A stretch of 56,035 bases of DNA, taken from positions 1 through 56,035 of the forward strand of contig JAQCFG010000004.1 in NCBI GenBank assembly GCA_027618255.1, read 5' to 3'. A program made the translations under genes and the position numbers. The stretch is from Cyanobacteriota bacterium (GTDB taxonomy: Bacteria; Cyanobacteriota; Vampirovibrionia; LMEP-6097). The notes below the pieces were generated by a model. That model saw only the letters and a program-made list of their open reading frames with translations, searched no databases and was not told the origin of the DNA. This document shows, one piece after another, positions 35,791 to 44,782 of this stretch (the stretch's first letter is position 1; every line of letters starts with the position of its first letter).

Positions 35791-36385
35791 TGACAGCGGA
35801 TCTTTACTTGAACAACAACTAAAACCAGTCATCATCAATCCAATGACAGACACCAGTGTACAAACAGGTCGCAGCTATAATCAACACCCACAAGCAAGAG
35901 TACTGGCTCCCAAGATCAAGGGCTATCCTTTCTTGGACCAATTAGAATTTTTAATTTATCCAGGAAGAGATTTCAAACTAGAGAACCCAGGTAAACGGCT
36001 CGAGAGACTAGAAACTGCTATCTTTGGTGACAAACAAAAGGGACCAATTCCGGTGAGGCTAAGCCACTTGCAAGATGAAATCACCAGCTGGCAAATAGCT
36101 AACGCTCAAGCTATGGAGATTGTTAACTCGGATAAAAAGCAAGCACATGTATATGAGGAGAAGGGAGTGAAGAATAGGGATTCCCGCGAGACATCAATAA
36201 GCCATAGATCAAACATACAACAATCTCCTCGCTATTCCCTTGCTCCTCCTCCCTACTTCTCCCCGGCTCCGCTCCCAGTCAAGCACACAAGTGCTCGTAA
36301 ACTCGACTATGACTATATGAACTACCGTATGACCACACCTTTGATTCAAAACATCGCCAAGAAAACCATCGATCTAATTTTCTAA
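35738..36385 (+). CDS. Hypothetical exported protein with RL-RLE-FG motif, 215 residues
   Basis: Signal peptide MIIILLLILVQSAAFA. Central motif LDQLEFLIYPGRDF, then RLERLETAIFGD and RLSHLQDEI: the L-x-RL-x-RLE-x-x-FG pattern seen in many exported proteins of Cyanobacteria and Melainabacteria (from memory, not searched). A Pro/Ser/Tyr-rich tail follows. Shine-Dalgarno AGGAG is 6 bases before the ATG, within the previous gene. Confidence 0.6.
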   Translation: MIIILLLILVQSAAFAYNDSGSLLEQQLKPVIINPMTDTSVQTGRSYNQHPQARVLAPKIKGYPFLDQLEFLIYPGRDFKLENPGKRLERLETAIFGDKQKGPIPVRLSHLQDEITSWQIANAQAMEIVNSDKKQAHVYEEKGVKNRDSRETSISHRSNIQQSPRYSLAPPPYFSPAPLPVKHTSARKLDYDYMNYRMTTPLIQNIAKKTIDLIF

Positions 36386-36396
36386 AGGAGAAAACA

Positions 36397-36780
36397 ATGT
36401 TGACAATACTACTGATACTCACAAGCCTGATCAACCCCGTCTGGGCTAATAATACAATCGTCATCAAACGCAAACAAGCTAAGAACAAAGCATTACTTGA
36501 TTACAAATTTGTTTTTATGCAAGAACAAACTGCTTTCAAAGCAAGCCCCCAAACAGAAAAACGCCGTTCTCAGATAAGCTATCCTGCAACCACCAAGCTA
36601 ACAGAAGCTTTTACTCACCCCCAGAAACTCACTCCAGAAATCATAGTTCACAAACAGCACACAAAAACAATACCCAGCAAAGCAGTGAATATCTATAATG
36701 AAGATAACTGGAATGACTTTGCTATCGAAAGCAATCTTGATGAACACTTAGGGGTACAAGCATGGATCATCAAGGAATAA
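36397..36780 (+). CDS. Hypothetical small exported protein, 127 residues
   Basis: Signal peptide MLTILLILTSLINPVWA, followed by a Lys/Gln/Thr-rich mature part with no recognised domain. Shine-Dalgarno AAAGGAG is placed 6 bases before the ATG. Last gene of the small exported-protein operon, ending 10 bases before the convergent pyk stop. Confidence 0.6.
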   Translation: MLTILLILTSLINPVWANNTIVIKRKQAKNKALLDYKFVFMQEQTAFKASPQTEKRRSQISYPATTKLTEAFTHPQKLTPEIIVHKQHTKTIPSKAVNIYNEDNWNDFAIESNLDEHLGVQAWIIKE

Positions 36781-36790
36781 TAAGTATGTT

Positions 36791-38320
36791 CTAACTATTC
36801 ACAAGACAGTCTTTAAATCTTTCTTCTTGTGTTTTAATCTGTTCTTTCATTGAGCCATCACACTTGTGTACTTTAAGGAAGTTCGCTGTACTTCTTGCCG
36901 CAATTGGAATACCACCAGTAATAACAATAGTTTCACCCTTCTCTATATAACCATCGCCAATCAGCCTATCTTCAATATTCATAATGGTTTGAGTTGTTCT
37001 ATGAACTCTATCAAAATAGATAGGAGTCACTCCCCAAATAATCGAAAGGTAACGATAGGTATGCTCATAAGTAGTAGCTGCAATTAAATTAGCCTTGGGT
37101 CTCAATTTTGAAATACGTTGAATACTTCTACCAGAACAAGAAAACGCCACTATGTTTTTAATATGAGCAATCTTGGCAAAATTGTTAATCGACTGAGCGA
37201 TTGCAATATAGTTTACTTCATCCTCAGTATAATCACCGTCGTGAATATCTCTTTGAGCAACTTGAATATCACCGCCAGTTTCAACTTCAAGAGCGACCTT
37301 GCGCATATAGTTGACAGCTTCAACAGGATAAGCTCCAGCAGCAGTTTCCCCAGAAAGCATCACGGCATCTGTACCATCAAGAATGGCATTGGCAACATCA
37401 CTCACTTCAGCTCTAGTAGGAAACGGACTATTGATCATCGATTCCATCATTTGAGTTGCAGTAATCACAAACTTGCCACGAAGATTGGCATCACGAATAA
37501 TTTTTTTCTGTAACAAAGGCACTTTCTCAGGCTCTAATTCAACCCCTAGATCTCCTCTAGCAACCATAACTCCATCTACTTCTTGAAGAATTTCATCAAG
37601 GTGTTCCATCGCCTGAGGTTTTTCAATCTTGGCAATCAGTTTGATTGGACATGCTGGCTTCTGAGCATTAACTAATTGTTTCAGCTCAATAATATCTGCC
37701 GCTTGTCTAACAAAAGACAATGCGATAAAATCAGCACCTACTTTAACGGCTTCTACAATATCTGCTCTATCTTTAGCAGTGATGGCAACAAGCCCCAATT
37801 GTTTGGACTCAGGTAAATTAACACCCTTGTTAGACTTCAGTATTCCGCCTACCATCACTCTAGTGATCACATCACTATCTTGAATAGAAACAACTTCTAA
37901 TCTCAAAAGACCATCATCCAAAAGGATTCTCTGTCCTGGAGTCACTTCAGTAGGCAATTCTGGGTAGTTACGAATAAAAACTTTGCGAGGGTTAGCCTTA
38001 TAATCAGCTGCCGACTCATCGACAGTCAATACGATAGTTTCATTAATAGAAATTTCAATTCCACCCTCAGGTAAAGTTCCAGTTCTAATTTTGGGACCTT
38101 GTAAGTCAACCAAAATTCCGATTGGTCTTTTGTATTCAATAGAAAGACGTCTAATAAGTTCGATTCTGTCTTTGCGATCTTGCCAATCTCCATGTGAGCA
38201 ATTGATTCGAGCAACGCTCATACCTGCTTCGATCATATTGCGAATAGTAGCTTCATTGTCACTAGATGGTCCCAGTGTCGCTACAATTTTGGTAAGTGAG
38301 TTCTTCTTTGATGTTGTCAT
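36791..38320 (-). CDS. pyk: Pyruvate kinase
   Basis: 509 residues. Transfers phosphate from PEP to ADP in the last step of glycolysis. Landmarks: KIVATLGPSSDN at the N-terminus, RINCSHGDWQDR, DLQGPKIRTG, KIEKPQAMEHL with the catalytic Lys, the VARGDLGVE loop, and ITATQMMESMINSPFPTRAEV. The C-terminal allosteric domain is present, ending KDCLVNS. It follows anmK after 4 bases, so the two are probably one unit. Confidence 0.97.
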   Translation of the reverse strand: MTTSKKNSLTKIVATLGPSSDNEATIRNMIEAGMSVARINCSHGDWQDRKDRIELIRRLSIEYKRPIGILVDLQGPKIRTGTLPEGGIEISINETIVLTVDESAADYKANPRKVFIRNYPELPTEVTPGQRILLDDGLLRLEVVSIQDSDVITRVMVGGILKSNKGVNLPESKQLGLVAITAKDRADIVEAVKVGADFIALSFVRQAADIIELKQLVNAQKPACPIKLIAKIEKPQAMEHLDEILQEVDGVMVARGDLGVELEPEKVPLLQKKIIRDANLRGKFVITATQMMESMINSPFPTRAEVSDVANAILDGTDAVMLSGETAAGAYPVEAVNYMRKVALEVETGGDIQVAQRDIHDGDYTEDEVNYIAIAQSINNFAKIAHIKNIVAFSCSGRSIQRISKLRPKANLIAATTYEHTYRYLSIIWGVTPIYFDRVHRTTQTIMNIEDRLIGDGYIEKGETIVITGGIPIAARSTANFLKVHKCDGSMKEQIKTQEERFKDCLVNS

Positions 38321-38324
38321 ATAT

Positions 38325-39398
38325 TTATCTCTGCGCTAAAACCCCTAGAATTGTGGCACGTCTTGCACCCGTTGAACTAGTAAGGTTATTCGGTATCTTA
38401 TGATAACAGGTAAATGCTAGCAAGGAGAACAATATAGCTTCTTTGTATTGACAATTAATATTAAATTCACGATGAGACAAGAATTCTACGTCTGGATTCA
38501 ATTGCTTAAGGTTTTCCATGATGAATTTATTACGCATCCCTCCGCCAGAAATATATACCTTCTTTAAATTATATTTTTGCAGCTCATTACTAATGGTCTT
38601 AGCAGTAAAGTAAGTCACAGTTGCCAAGATATTGTCTTTGTTACCAAGATCAAGAAATTTATCAGCATACTTCTCATCAAATAATTCACGCCCCGTAGAT
38701 TTTGGGGCAGACTGATCAAAGTACGCTGTTTTAGAAATTAATTTATCAACAAAACTAACATCAACTTTACCAGTTGCTGCAATCTTGCCATCCTTATCAA
38801 AATCCATATGGAATAATTTTCTACTGAGTAAATCAATTAAGGTATTCGCCGGACCCGTATCATAAGCAATGGTATCTTGTCCAACCTGCATCACCGTAAT
38901 ATTGGCGATACCACCAAGATTGAGTGTCGCCCTTGACTCAGTCTGGCAGCGAATTACAATATGATCAAGATAGCTTGTTAAAGGTGCGCCGCAACCACCA
39001 GCTGCAATATCAGCAGACCTAAAATCAGCAGCAGTACTGATACCAGTAAGTTCGGCAACGATACTAGGATTACCCAATTGAAAGGTGCTCTTCTCACCAT
39101 GAAAAATAGTTTGTCCATGCATGCCAATCAATTCTATTTTTTCAGTGATATCTTTTTGAAACTCTCGAACCAAAGCTGCAATAAACTGACTATAAAGGAA
39201 ATTGAGATTAGAAATCTCTTCAAGGCTGCCTCTTTGCTTACCAATTAAGATCTCAACATCATGTTTTACCTGTGGATCAAATTGATAACTCTGTTCTTTG
39301 ACAATACGATAGTTCTTGAGATCATTCAAATCCCAATCAACTAAGCTAAAGTCCACTCCATCGACGGAGGTACCTGTATTTACACCAAGAACGAGCAT
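38325..39398 (-). CDS. anmK: Anhydro-N-acetylmuramic acid kinase
   Basis: About 357 residues, ASKHA fold. Phosphorylates and opens 1,6-anhydro-MurNAc during peptidoglycan recycling. Motifs: GVNTGTSVDGVDFSLVDW at the start, IGMHGQTIFH, FRSADIAAGGCGAPL and VYISGGGMRNKFIMENL. I placed the start at 39398 because TATAAT lies 9 bases upstream; the longer frame (39431) would read through the promoter and a palindrome. Presence implies a peptidoglycan wall with recycling. Upstream of pyk in the same unit. Confidence 0.93.
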   Translation of the reverse strand: MLVLGVNTGTSVDGVDFSLVDWDLNDLKNYRIVKEQSYQFDPQVKHDVEILIGKQRGSLEEISNLNFLYSQFIAALVREFQKDITEKIELIGMHGQTIFHGEKSTFQLGNPSIVAELTGISTAADFRSADIAAGGCGAPLTSYLDHIVIRCQTESRATLNLGGIANITVMQVGQDTIAYDTGPANTLIDLLSRKLFHMDFDKDGKIAATGKVDVSFVDKLISKTAYFDQSAPKSTGRELFDEKYADKFLDLGNKDNILATVTYFTAKTISNELQKYNLKKVYISGGGMRNKFIMENLKQLNPDVEFLSHREFNINCQYKEAILFSLLAFTCYHKIPNNLTSSTGARRATILGVLAQR

Positions 39399-39407
39399 GC
39401 AAAAGAT

Positions 39408-39413
39408 ATTATA
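39408..39413 (-). promoter_or_regulatory. -10 box of anmK-pyk, probably leaderless
   Basis: TATAAT on the minus strand 9 bases before the anmK ATG, directly preceded by the perfect palindrome GCTTGC-TTT-GCAAGC. No Shine-Dalgarno. Confidence 0.5.
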
Positions 39414-39442
39414 GCTTGCAAAGCAAGCCATAATATCGGCTT

Positions 39443-39820
39443 GTGTTCACTATCGTTCTCTGCTTGCGGCAGCAAAGCTGCCTGTTTGTGGTCGCTAACG
39501 CTCCTTGCAGCACAAGGCATTATGCTATTATTTTTGCCACTATTGAAAAATCAGTTGCTGACTTTTTAGATGCAGTAGATAAAATATTAAACCTCAGAAC
39601 TGAACTAATAGATGCTGAAGTCAGCGCAGAAGATCCATATCTCAAAAAATTACTAAATGTATCAGGTCCAGTATTAGCCTTCATTAGTCAATTACACTAT
39701 AGCCTCTTTCAAGAAAATAATCAAATCGAAGACCCTTTTATCCAAACTATAACAGCTTTGATAAAAAGAGTACAAGACCTTGGCACAAGGCTTTGGCCTC
39801 ATGATGGGCAACCTACATAA
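39443..39820 (+). CDS. Hypothetical protein, up to 125 residues, start uncertain
   Basis: The convincing part is the last 95 residues, a helical, acidic region (FLDAVDKILNLRTELIDAEV, then LSQ/LFQENN and IKRVQDLGTRLWPHDGQPT). The first ~30 codons run through a palindromic repeat (39468-39511) and look non-native (Cys-rich, unlike the rest). No ATG/GTG/TTG in frame lies at the natural boundary near 39540. Either the repeat replaced the original start or an unusual start is used. No family recognised. Confidence 0.45.
   Translation: MFTIVLCLRQQSCLFVVANAPCSTRHYAIIFATIEKSVADFLDAVDKILNLRTELIDAEVSAEDPYLKKLLNVSGPVLAFISQLHYSLFQENNQIEDPFIQTITALIKRVQDLGTRLWPHDGQPT
39468..39511 (+). repeat. Palindromic repeat, left copy of inverted pair
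   Basis: 44 bases starting with hairpin GGCAGC-AAA-GCTGCC and followed by TGTTTGTGG. The first 24 bases are an exact reverse complement of 39896-39919, with weaker similarity (GCTCCTTGCA / GCTCCTGCA) continuing beyond. Confidence 0.75.
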
Positions 39821-39875
39821 ATTTTCAAATCCTAGCAGCGAGTAAAACGAGCACAAACAGCCTACTTTAGTAGGC

Positions 39876-39919
39876 GCATGCAGGAGCTGCAGGCTCCACA
39901 AACAGGCAGCTTTGCTGCC
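39876..39919 (-). repeat. Palindromic repeat, right copy of inverted pair
   Basis: Minus-strand copy of the repeat at 39468-39511. Neighbouring hairpins GCCTAC-TTTA-GTAGGC and GGAGC-TGCAG-GCTCC are spaced by the word ACAAACA. Together they form a chain of palindromes just after the trpG stop codon and could end both convergent transcripts. Confidence 0.75.
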
Positions 39920-39927
39920 ATAAGTTA

Positions 39928-40521
39928 CTAGGCAATTTCAAGGAAATTACTTAGTAATTTATGTCCATACTCACTCAAAATAGACTCTGGATGATATTGC
40001 ACTCCAATCAAACTTGGATAATCTCTATGACTTAAAGCCATAACAATCCCATCAACCTCTGCTTCTAAAACAAGCTGTGGAGCAGCATCTAAACTAGCTC
40101 TATCAACCACAAGAGAGTGATAACGAGTCGCAATAAAGGTCTCTGGTATATCTTTAAAAATGGCATGAGTGCCCATATGAGTTATTTCACTAGTCTTGCC
40201 GTGCATTAATTCTGGAGCATGCACTACTTTAGCTCCATGCAGCTCGCCCATCGCTTGCATGCCAAGGCAAACTCCCAAAATAGGAATCTTACCCTTGAAC
40301 TCACGGATAATCTCAAGACTAATTCCTGAGTCTTTAGGCTTGCCTGGACCAGGAGAAATAAGTATATGACTTGGCTTCACCTTTGCTACTTCATTAACAA
40401 CTTGATCGATAGGATACTCATCGTTACGCCAAACGATAGTCTCAGCACCAAGCTCAGCGAAGTACTGGACGAGGTTGTAGACGAAGGAATCGTAGTTGTC
40501 GATCACTAGGACTTTTGGCAT
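39928..40521 (-). CDS. trpG: Glutamine amidotransferase of anthranilate/aminodeoxychorismate synthase
   Basis: 197 residues, class I glutamine amidotransferase. The triad is visible: Cys85 in LGVCLGMQA, and His177 and Glu179 in QYHPES. LISPGPGKP is the expected oxyanion region. It delivers ammonia to TrpE or PabB; without the synthase subunit nearby, pabA is an equally good name. The FolK gene elsewhere in the window makes a folate role attractive. TACAAT lies 6 bases before the ATG. Confidence 0.93.
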   Translation of the reverse strand: MPKVLVIDNYDSFVYNLVQYFAELGAETIVWRNDEYPIDQVVNEVAKVKPSHILISPGPGKPKDSGISLEIIREFKGKIPILGVCLGMQAMGELHGAKVVHAPELMHGKTSEITHMGTHAIFKDIPETFIATRYHSLVVDRASLDAAPQLVLEAEVDGIVMALSHRDYPSLIGVQYHPESILSEYGHKLLSNFLEIA

Positions 40522-40527
40522 GAGACG

Positions 40528-40533
40528 ATTGTA
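40528..40533 (-). promoter_or_regulatory. -10 box of trpG/pabA, probably leaderless
   Basis: TACAAT on the minus strand, 6 bases before the ATG; the predicted transcription start falls on the start codon. No Shine-Dalgarno. Confidence 0.5.
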
Positions 40534-40552
40534 GCAGGTTCTACTTCACTGT

Positions 40553-40594
40553 GATCCTAACGTCCTTCACTTCGTTCAGTTCTCAGGATGACAG
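40553..40594 (-). repeat. REP-like palindromic repeat
   Basis: On the minus strand reads GTCATCCTGAGAACTGAAC, then GAAGTGAAGGACGTTAGGAT. The ends ATCCT / AGGAT pair. It resembles a type of dispersed palindrome seen in many bacterial genomes. The word CTGTCATCCTGA recurs at 55498-55509, where it forms the stop of the M20 peptidase gene. Confidence 0.45.
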
Positions 40595-40606
40595 CCCGAC
40601 TAACGA

Positions 40607-40737
40607 CAATTTAGAGATGCGGTATTTGTTTGATTTAACAAGGCTTGCGAAGCCCCGCAGGGGCGTGTTCTCATGTGTTTACACACATGAGAACTCGCGT
40701 AACGATGTTAAATCACAAAAGACCCAGCTCTAAATTA
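40607..40737 (+). repeat. Long dispersed hairpin repeat, copy B
   Basis: 5' box ACAAGGCTTGCGAA (40638-40651), hairpin GCCCC-GCA-GGGGC, a perfect 12-bp hairpin GTTCTCATGTGT / ACACATGAGAAC, and 3' box CGCGTAACGATG (40696-40707). Box to box it spans 70 bases, exactly as in copy A. Outer arms are complementary in two blocks (GATTTAACA / TGTTAAATC and AATTTAGAG / CTCTAAATT), and the right arm includes the fusA stop codon. The hairpin stems differ from copy A at most positions yet stay paired. Confidence 0.75.
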
Positions 40738-42849
40738 TGCGGTGGCTTTTTGTTTGCCAGTCTTAATCTCTTCAGCCACATTAGCAGGAACTTCTTCGTA
40801 AGCCAAGAACTCCATAGTAAATGTACCTTGACCTTTAGTTTTGTTACGAATATCAGTAGCATAACCAAACATATTTGCAAGAGGCACTACAGTAGCAACT
40901 TGTGAAAGTCCTTTGTCTGTTTCCATCTTATCAATACGTCCACGTCTTGCAGAGATATCACCGATAACATCACCCATAAATTCTTCAGGTACTTCAATAT
41001 CTACTTTCATTACAGGCTCAAGAATTGCAGGACTTGCTTTTGCAACACCCTCTTTAAGCGCCATAGATCCAGCGATACCAAATGCCATCTCGTTCGAGTC
41101 AACATCATGGTAAGAACCATGCTTAAGCGTTGCTTGTACACCAAGTACTTCGTAACCAGCCAATACCCCACCTGCCATAGCTTCTTTGATACCTTTCTCA
41201 ACAGCTGGAATATATTCTTTTGGAATAATACCACCAACAATCTTGTTGATAAATACAAGTGGAGGATGCTCTTCGCCATCTTCTTTCTTACCAATTGGAG
41301 CTGGTTCAAAATCAATAACAACGTGACCATATTGACCACGACCACCAGACTGCTTAGCATATTTCATATCAACAGTAGCAGGTTTGCGGATACTCTCTCT
41401 ATAAGCTACTTGCGGCTTACCAACAGTAGCGTCTACTTGGAATTCACGCTTGAGTCTATCTACAAGAATTTCCAAGTGAAGCTCACCCATACCAGAAATA
41501 ATTGTTTGACCAGTTTCGTGATCTACTTTCACTCTGAAGGTAGGATCCTCTTCAGCCAACTTGTGAAGCGCTGAAGATAGTTTCTCTTGGTCTACTTTAG
41601 TAGCTGGCTCAATAGCAACTGAAATAACCGGCTCAGGGATGTGAAGTGACTCAAGAATAACTTGATTCTTCTCATCACAGATAGTATCTCCAGTAGTTGT
41701 ATCTTTAAAACCAACAACCGCACAAATATCACCAGCACGAATATCTTCAATCTCTTGTCTATCATCAGACTGAAGCTTGATCAAACGTGACACACGTTCT
41801 TTGCCGCGTCTGCTTGCGTTATAAACGTAAGAACCAGAATTGATTACACCAGAATACATTCTAATAAAAGTAAGACGTCCAACAAACGGGTCAGTCATTA
41901 CTTTAAATGCAAGAGCAGCCATTGGTTTATTGTCATCACATTCACGAGTAACTTCATTATCGTTCAGATCCAAACCTTTAATAGCTTCTACTTCAAGAGG
42001 ATTAGGTAAATAATCAATAACAGCGTCAAGTAATTTTTGAACACCTTTATTTTTAAAAGCTGAACCACAAAGAACAGGAATCACTTGCAATTTAGCAACT
42101 GCATTATGAAGTCCTGTTTTAAGTTCTTCAACAGTAAACGCCTCTTCACCTTCTTCCAGATATTTATTCATCATCGCATCATCGTTTTCTGCAATTGACT
42201 CAATTAATTCTGTTCTCAATACTGCACACTCATCAGCAATATCAGCAGGGAAACCATCTGTTATTTCAATATCAGATCCAACATCATCTTTATGGACATA
42301 TGTTTTTTTCTCAAGCAAATCTGCAATACCTTTGAATTGATCTTCAGAACCAATAGGATACTGTAGTGGTCTGGCATTCACACGAACCTCTTTCTGTAGT
42401 TGTTTAACAACTCTAAAGAAATCAGCACCTTGTCTATCCATTTTGTTTACAAAAACGAGACGTGGAACTTTATATCTATCAGCTTGTCTCCAAACTGTTT
42501 TAGTTTGGGGTTGAACACCACCAACTGAACACAAACAAATAATCACACCATCAAGCACACGCATAGAACGTTCAACTTCAATCGTAAAGTCAACGTGACC
42601 CGGAGTATCAATTAGATTAATAAATTTGCCTTTCCATTCTGTTGAAATTGCCGCTGCAGTAATCGTAATACCACGCTCTTTCTCTTGTTCCATCCAGTCA
42701 GTAACTGATGTACCTTCATGAACTTCACCAATTTTGTGAATCTTGCCCGAGAAGAATAAAACTCTCTCAGTTGTAGTAGTTTTACCAGCATCAATGTGCG
42801 CAGCAATCCCAATATTTCTATAATCTTCGTACTTAATTTTACGTGCCAT
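40735..42849 (-). CDS. fusA: Translation elongation factor G
   Basis: 704 residues, full length. GTPase that drives ribosomal translocation. G1 [15 protein letters not shown], switch [11 protein letters not shown]3 [10 protein letters not shown]4 NKMDRQGAD, then domains II-V with GEL(H)LEI and the C-terminal [20 protein letters not shown]. Shine-Dalgarno AAAGGA precedes the ATG. rpsG and tuf, the usual neighbours, are absent, so the str operon is split here. Confidence 0.98.
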   Translation of the reverse strand: MARKIKYEDYRNIGIAAHIDAGKTTTTERVLFFSGKIHKIGEVHEGTSVTDWMEQEKERGITITAAAISTEWKGKFINLIDTPGHVDFTIEVERSMRVLDGVIICLCSVGGVQPQTKTVWRQADRYKVPRLVFVNKMDRQGADFFRVVKQLQKEVRVNARPLQYPIGSEDQFKGIADLLEKKTYVHKDDVGSDIEITDGFPADIADECAVLRTELIESIAENDDAMMNKYLEEGEEAFTVEELKTGLHNAVAKLQVIPVLCGSAFKNKGVQKLLDAVIDYLPNPLEVEAIKGLDLNDNEVTRECDDNKPMAALAFKVMTDPFVGRLTFIRMYSGVINSGSYVYNASRRGKERVSRLIKLQSDDRQEIEDIRAGDICAVVGFKDTTTGDTICDEKNQVILESLHIPEPVISVAIEPATKVDQEKLSSALHKLAEEDPTFRVKVDHETGQTIISGMGELHLEILVDRLKREFQVDATVGKPQVAYRESIRKPATVDMKYAKQSGGRGQYGHVVIDFEPAPIGKKEDGEEHPPLVFINKIVGGIIPKEYIPAVEKGIKEAMAGGVLAGYEVLGVQATLKHGSYHDVDSNEMAFGIAGSMALKEGVAKASPAILEPVMKVDIEVPEEFMGDVIGDISARRGRIDKMETDKGLSQVATVVPLANMFGYATDIRNKTKGQGTFTMEFLAYEEVPANVAEEIKTGKQKATA

Positions 42850-43056
42850 TTTATTATCCTTTAGATCTAACGTTTATTCCAGCGCGCAGAGCGCTAGATG
42901 ACGTCTATATCTATATATTCTAGGTCTTTATGGAAGCGAGAAACAATAAGTCATATACATATTAATGTTTTATTCTGATTGTCTTCCTCCAGACCCTGGT
43001 ATCTGTCGCTCAATCTACGTATCGACTTGTCTTTGCACGTGTTGATCTTCTAGACA

Positions 43057-43079
43057 AGCAAGTATCATCTGTACTTGCT
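43057..43079. terminator. Hairpin in the fusA upstream gap
   Basis: Perfect 8-bp stem AGCAAGTA / TACTTGCT with a 7-base loop, in the 237-base gap 42850-43086, just after the stop of the gene on the minus strand. It lacks a U tract, so termination is uncertain. Another small hairpin AGCGC/GCGCT lies near 42880. Nothing else was seen in the gap. Confidence 0.4.
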
Positions 43080-43086
43080 GAGCTAA

Positions 43087-44628
43087 TTAAGCCCCGAAAA
43101 GTGACTTAATCCAAGCCCAAGTTCGTCCTAATATACCCGTCTGGCTAGTCGGGCGAATTTGAATTGGCACAGGCTGTTCTTGATGTGGAACCAATCCAGC
43201 AGACAGTCTCAGCATATCAACAGCCATATTTTCAAGTCCTTCAGAGCCATGCAAAGCATGCGAGAAGAGATGAAGTTCAGGATTTATAACCAACAACGGC
43301 CTCATAAATGCTTCCCTCATTGATTTCAATCTATCCAAACTATCGATAACATGATTTCCAGCAATTGCCAATAGTTTCATCTGCTGGATTTCACTCTTGT
43401 ATGTTCTTGCAATCAGTTCACCTTGCCTAGCAAACAAATTCAGTATCAACATATGCGTAAATTTGTCGACACCGCCATAATCAGCACTAGCAAAATCAAC
43501 TACTTGTTTATTAGTAGGAATCACAAATTCTGCAGTTGCCTTTCCTGATTCAAAAGCCTTGTAGAGTTTACTTGCCTTGATATCTTCTACTGTAATATGA
43601 GCGTCTAGTTTATATTTTTCAGCTGCATCATTATAGTAAATCGCAAGTCTTTGTAAATAGTCATCTCGTTCTTTGGGCTGATTAATTTTTGAATAGAGCG
43701 TATTATACAAAATCGCAATCTCTCGACGAACTCCCTTGAGCCTTGCAAAGTCCGTTACGGCTTCTTGTCCACCAGCAAAACACTGCTCAACTTCAACCGG
43801 CTTATTGTCACCTTCTAATCTATCAAGTGGTCCAACAAGAAAGTCAGGGAGAGATTGGTAACCAAGTTCATCATTCACGACTTCATTAAAACGAACTGCT
43901 CTTGGATTATAATTGCGCCCGATACCAAATCCAAATCCAGTGCCATTAATGAAACCACCAACACTAGCAATCTTGTCTTCTTGAATCATCTGCTGAATTC
44001 GTTTATCGTGCACTGAGCACAAGGCTCCTAGCATTGTGCGCACAGAATCATTGCAAATATGGACAGTCAGATCTTTACCTGCACCAAGTGTATAAGGCAT
44101 TGATGGAGGGTTAAAAGAATCAATAAAGACAAGCCGTCGATCTGGACTTCTCTGGTGTAATTCTTGCGGCAGATCAATTAAATGATTAGAGCTTGGATGC
44201 AGCGGGGTCTTGCCATCAATATCCGTTAAATCAACATTAGCAACAGCATACAAACCTGGACTAAGATTTGGGATTTTAGCTTGAATAATAGCTTCAGCTT
44301 TCTCGGGATCTTCTTGCACAGCAAAACCAGGGAAATTGAAGTTGGCAATCTCAAGTCCCTTCGTTGACAGCGTCTGAAAAATATCTAAAATAATTTTGAC
44401 TGTGTCACATTGATTAGCACCAGTCAGTTCAATTTGATGTAATTTGATATTGTCTTTATCACTTGCATCTTTATCCCGAGGACAAGAGGCAATGGCAACT
44501 CTAGATCGAGAACAGCCGACCAAACTTGTAAAACTAATCCTGTCTTTGGCAGAAAGCTCCCTAATACCCAGTAAGTTCTCGGCCTCTTTGTACGTAGTAG
44601 CTGCACTTGATGATGAGGTGGCAATCAT
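43087..44628 (-). CDS. Hypothetical protein, possible hexokinase-like ASKHA domain
   Basis: 513 residues, cytoplasmic, no signal peptide. Not confidently recognised. Residues about 184-240 resemble the hexokinase core: LTVHICNDSVRTMLGAL is like the ND-T-GTL phosphate-2 motif, followed by VGGFINGTGFGFGIG like the GTGTN loop, then VVNDELGYQSLPDF like the NxExG region. NFPGFAVQ near 102 could correspond to the sugar-binding segment. The C-terminal 150 residues are helical. No sugar-kinase neighbours. The function is inference. Confidence 0.5.
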   Translation of the reverse strand: MIATSSSSAATTYKEAENLLGIRELSAKDRISFTSLVGCSRSRVAIASCPRDKDASDKDNIKLHQIELTGANQCDTVKIILDIFQTLSTKGLEIANFNFPGFAVQEDPEKAEAIIQAKIPNLSPGLYAVANVDLTDIDGKTPLHPSSNHLIDLPQELHQRSPDRRLVFIDSFNPPSMPYTLGAGKDLTVHICNDSVRTMLGALCSVHDKRIQQMIQEDKIASVGGFINGTGFGFGIGRNYNPRAVRFNEVVNDELGYQSLPDFLVGPLDRLEGDNKPVEVEQCFAGGQEAVTDFARLKGVRREIAILYNTLYSKINQPKERDDYLQRLAIYYNDAAEKYKLDAHITVEDIKASKLYKAFESGKATAEFVIPTNKQVVDFASADYGGVDKFTHMLILNLFARQGELIARTYKSEIQQMKLLAIAGNHVIDSLDRLKSMREAFMRPLLVINPELHLFSHALHGSEGLENMAVDMLRLSAGLVPHQEQPVPIQIRPTSQTGILGRTWAWIKSLFGA

Positions 44629-44782
44629 TGAATAGTAAAACCTATTAGGTTGTCAGAATAATCCAATCAAGTGTTATGCGCATGCCTTGCTCTTGAATTC
44701 TCCGACAAGCTCCCGGATCCAATGAAATCCTATCATTCTCAGAACCTAATGTTTATGGGTAAAAACCCCTGAACTGGCAAAT

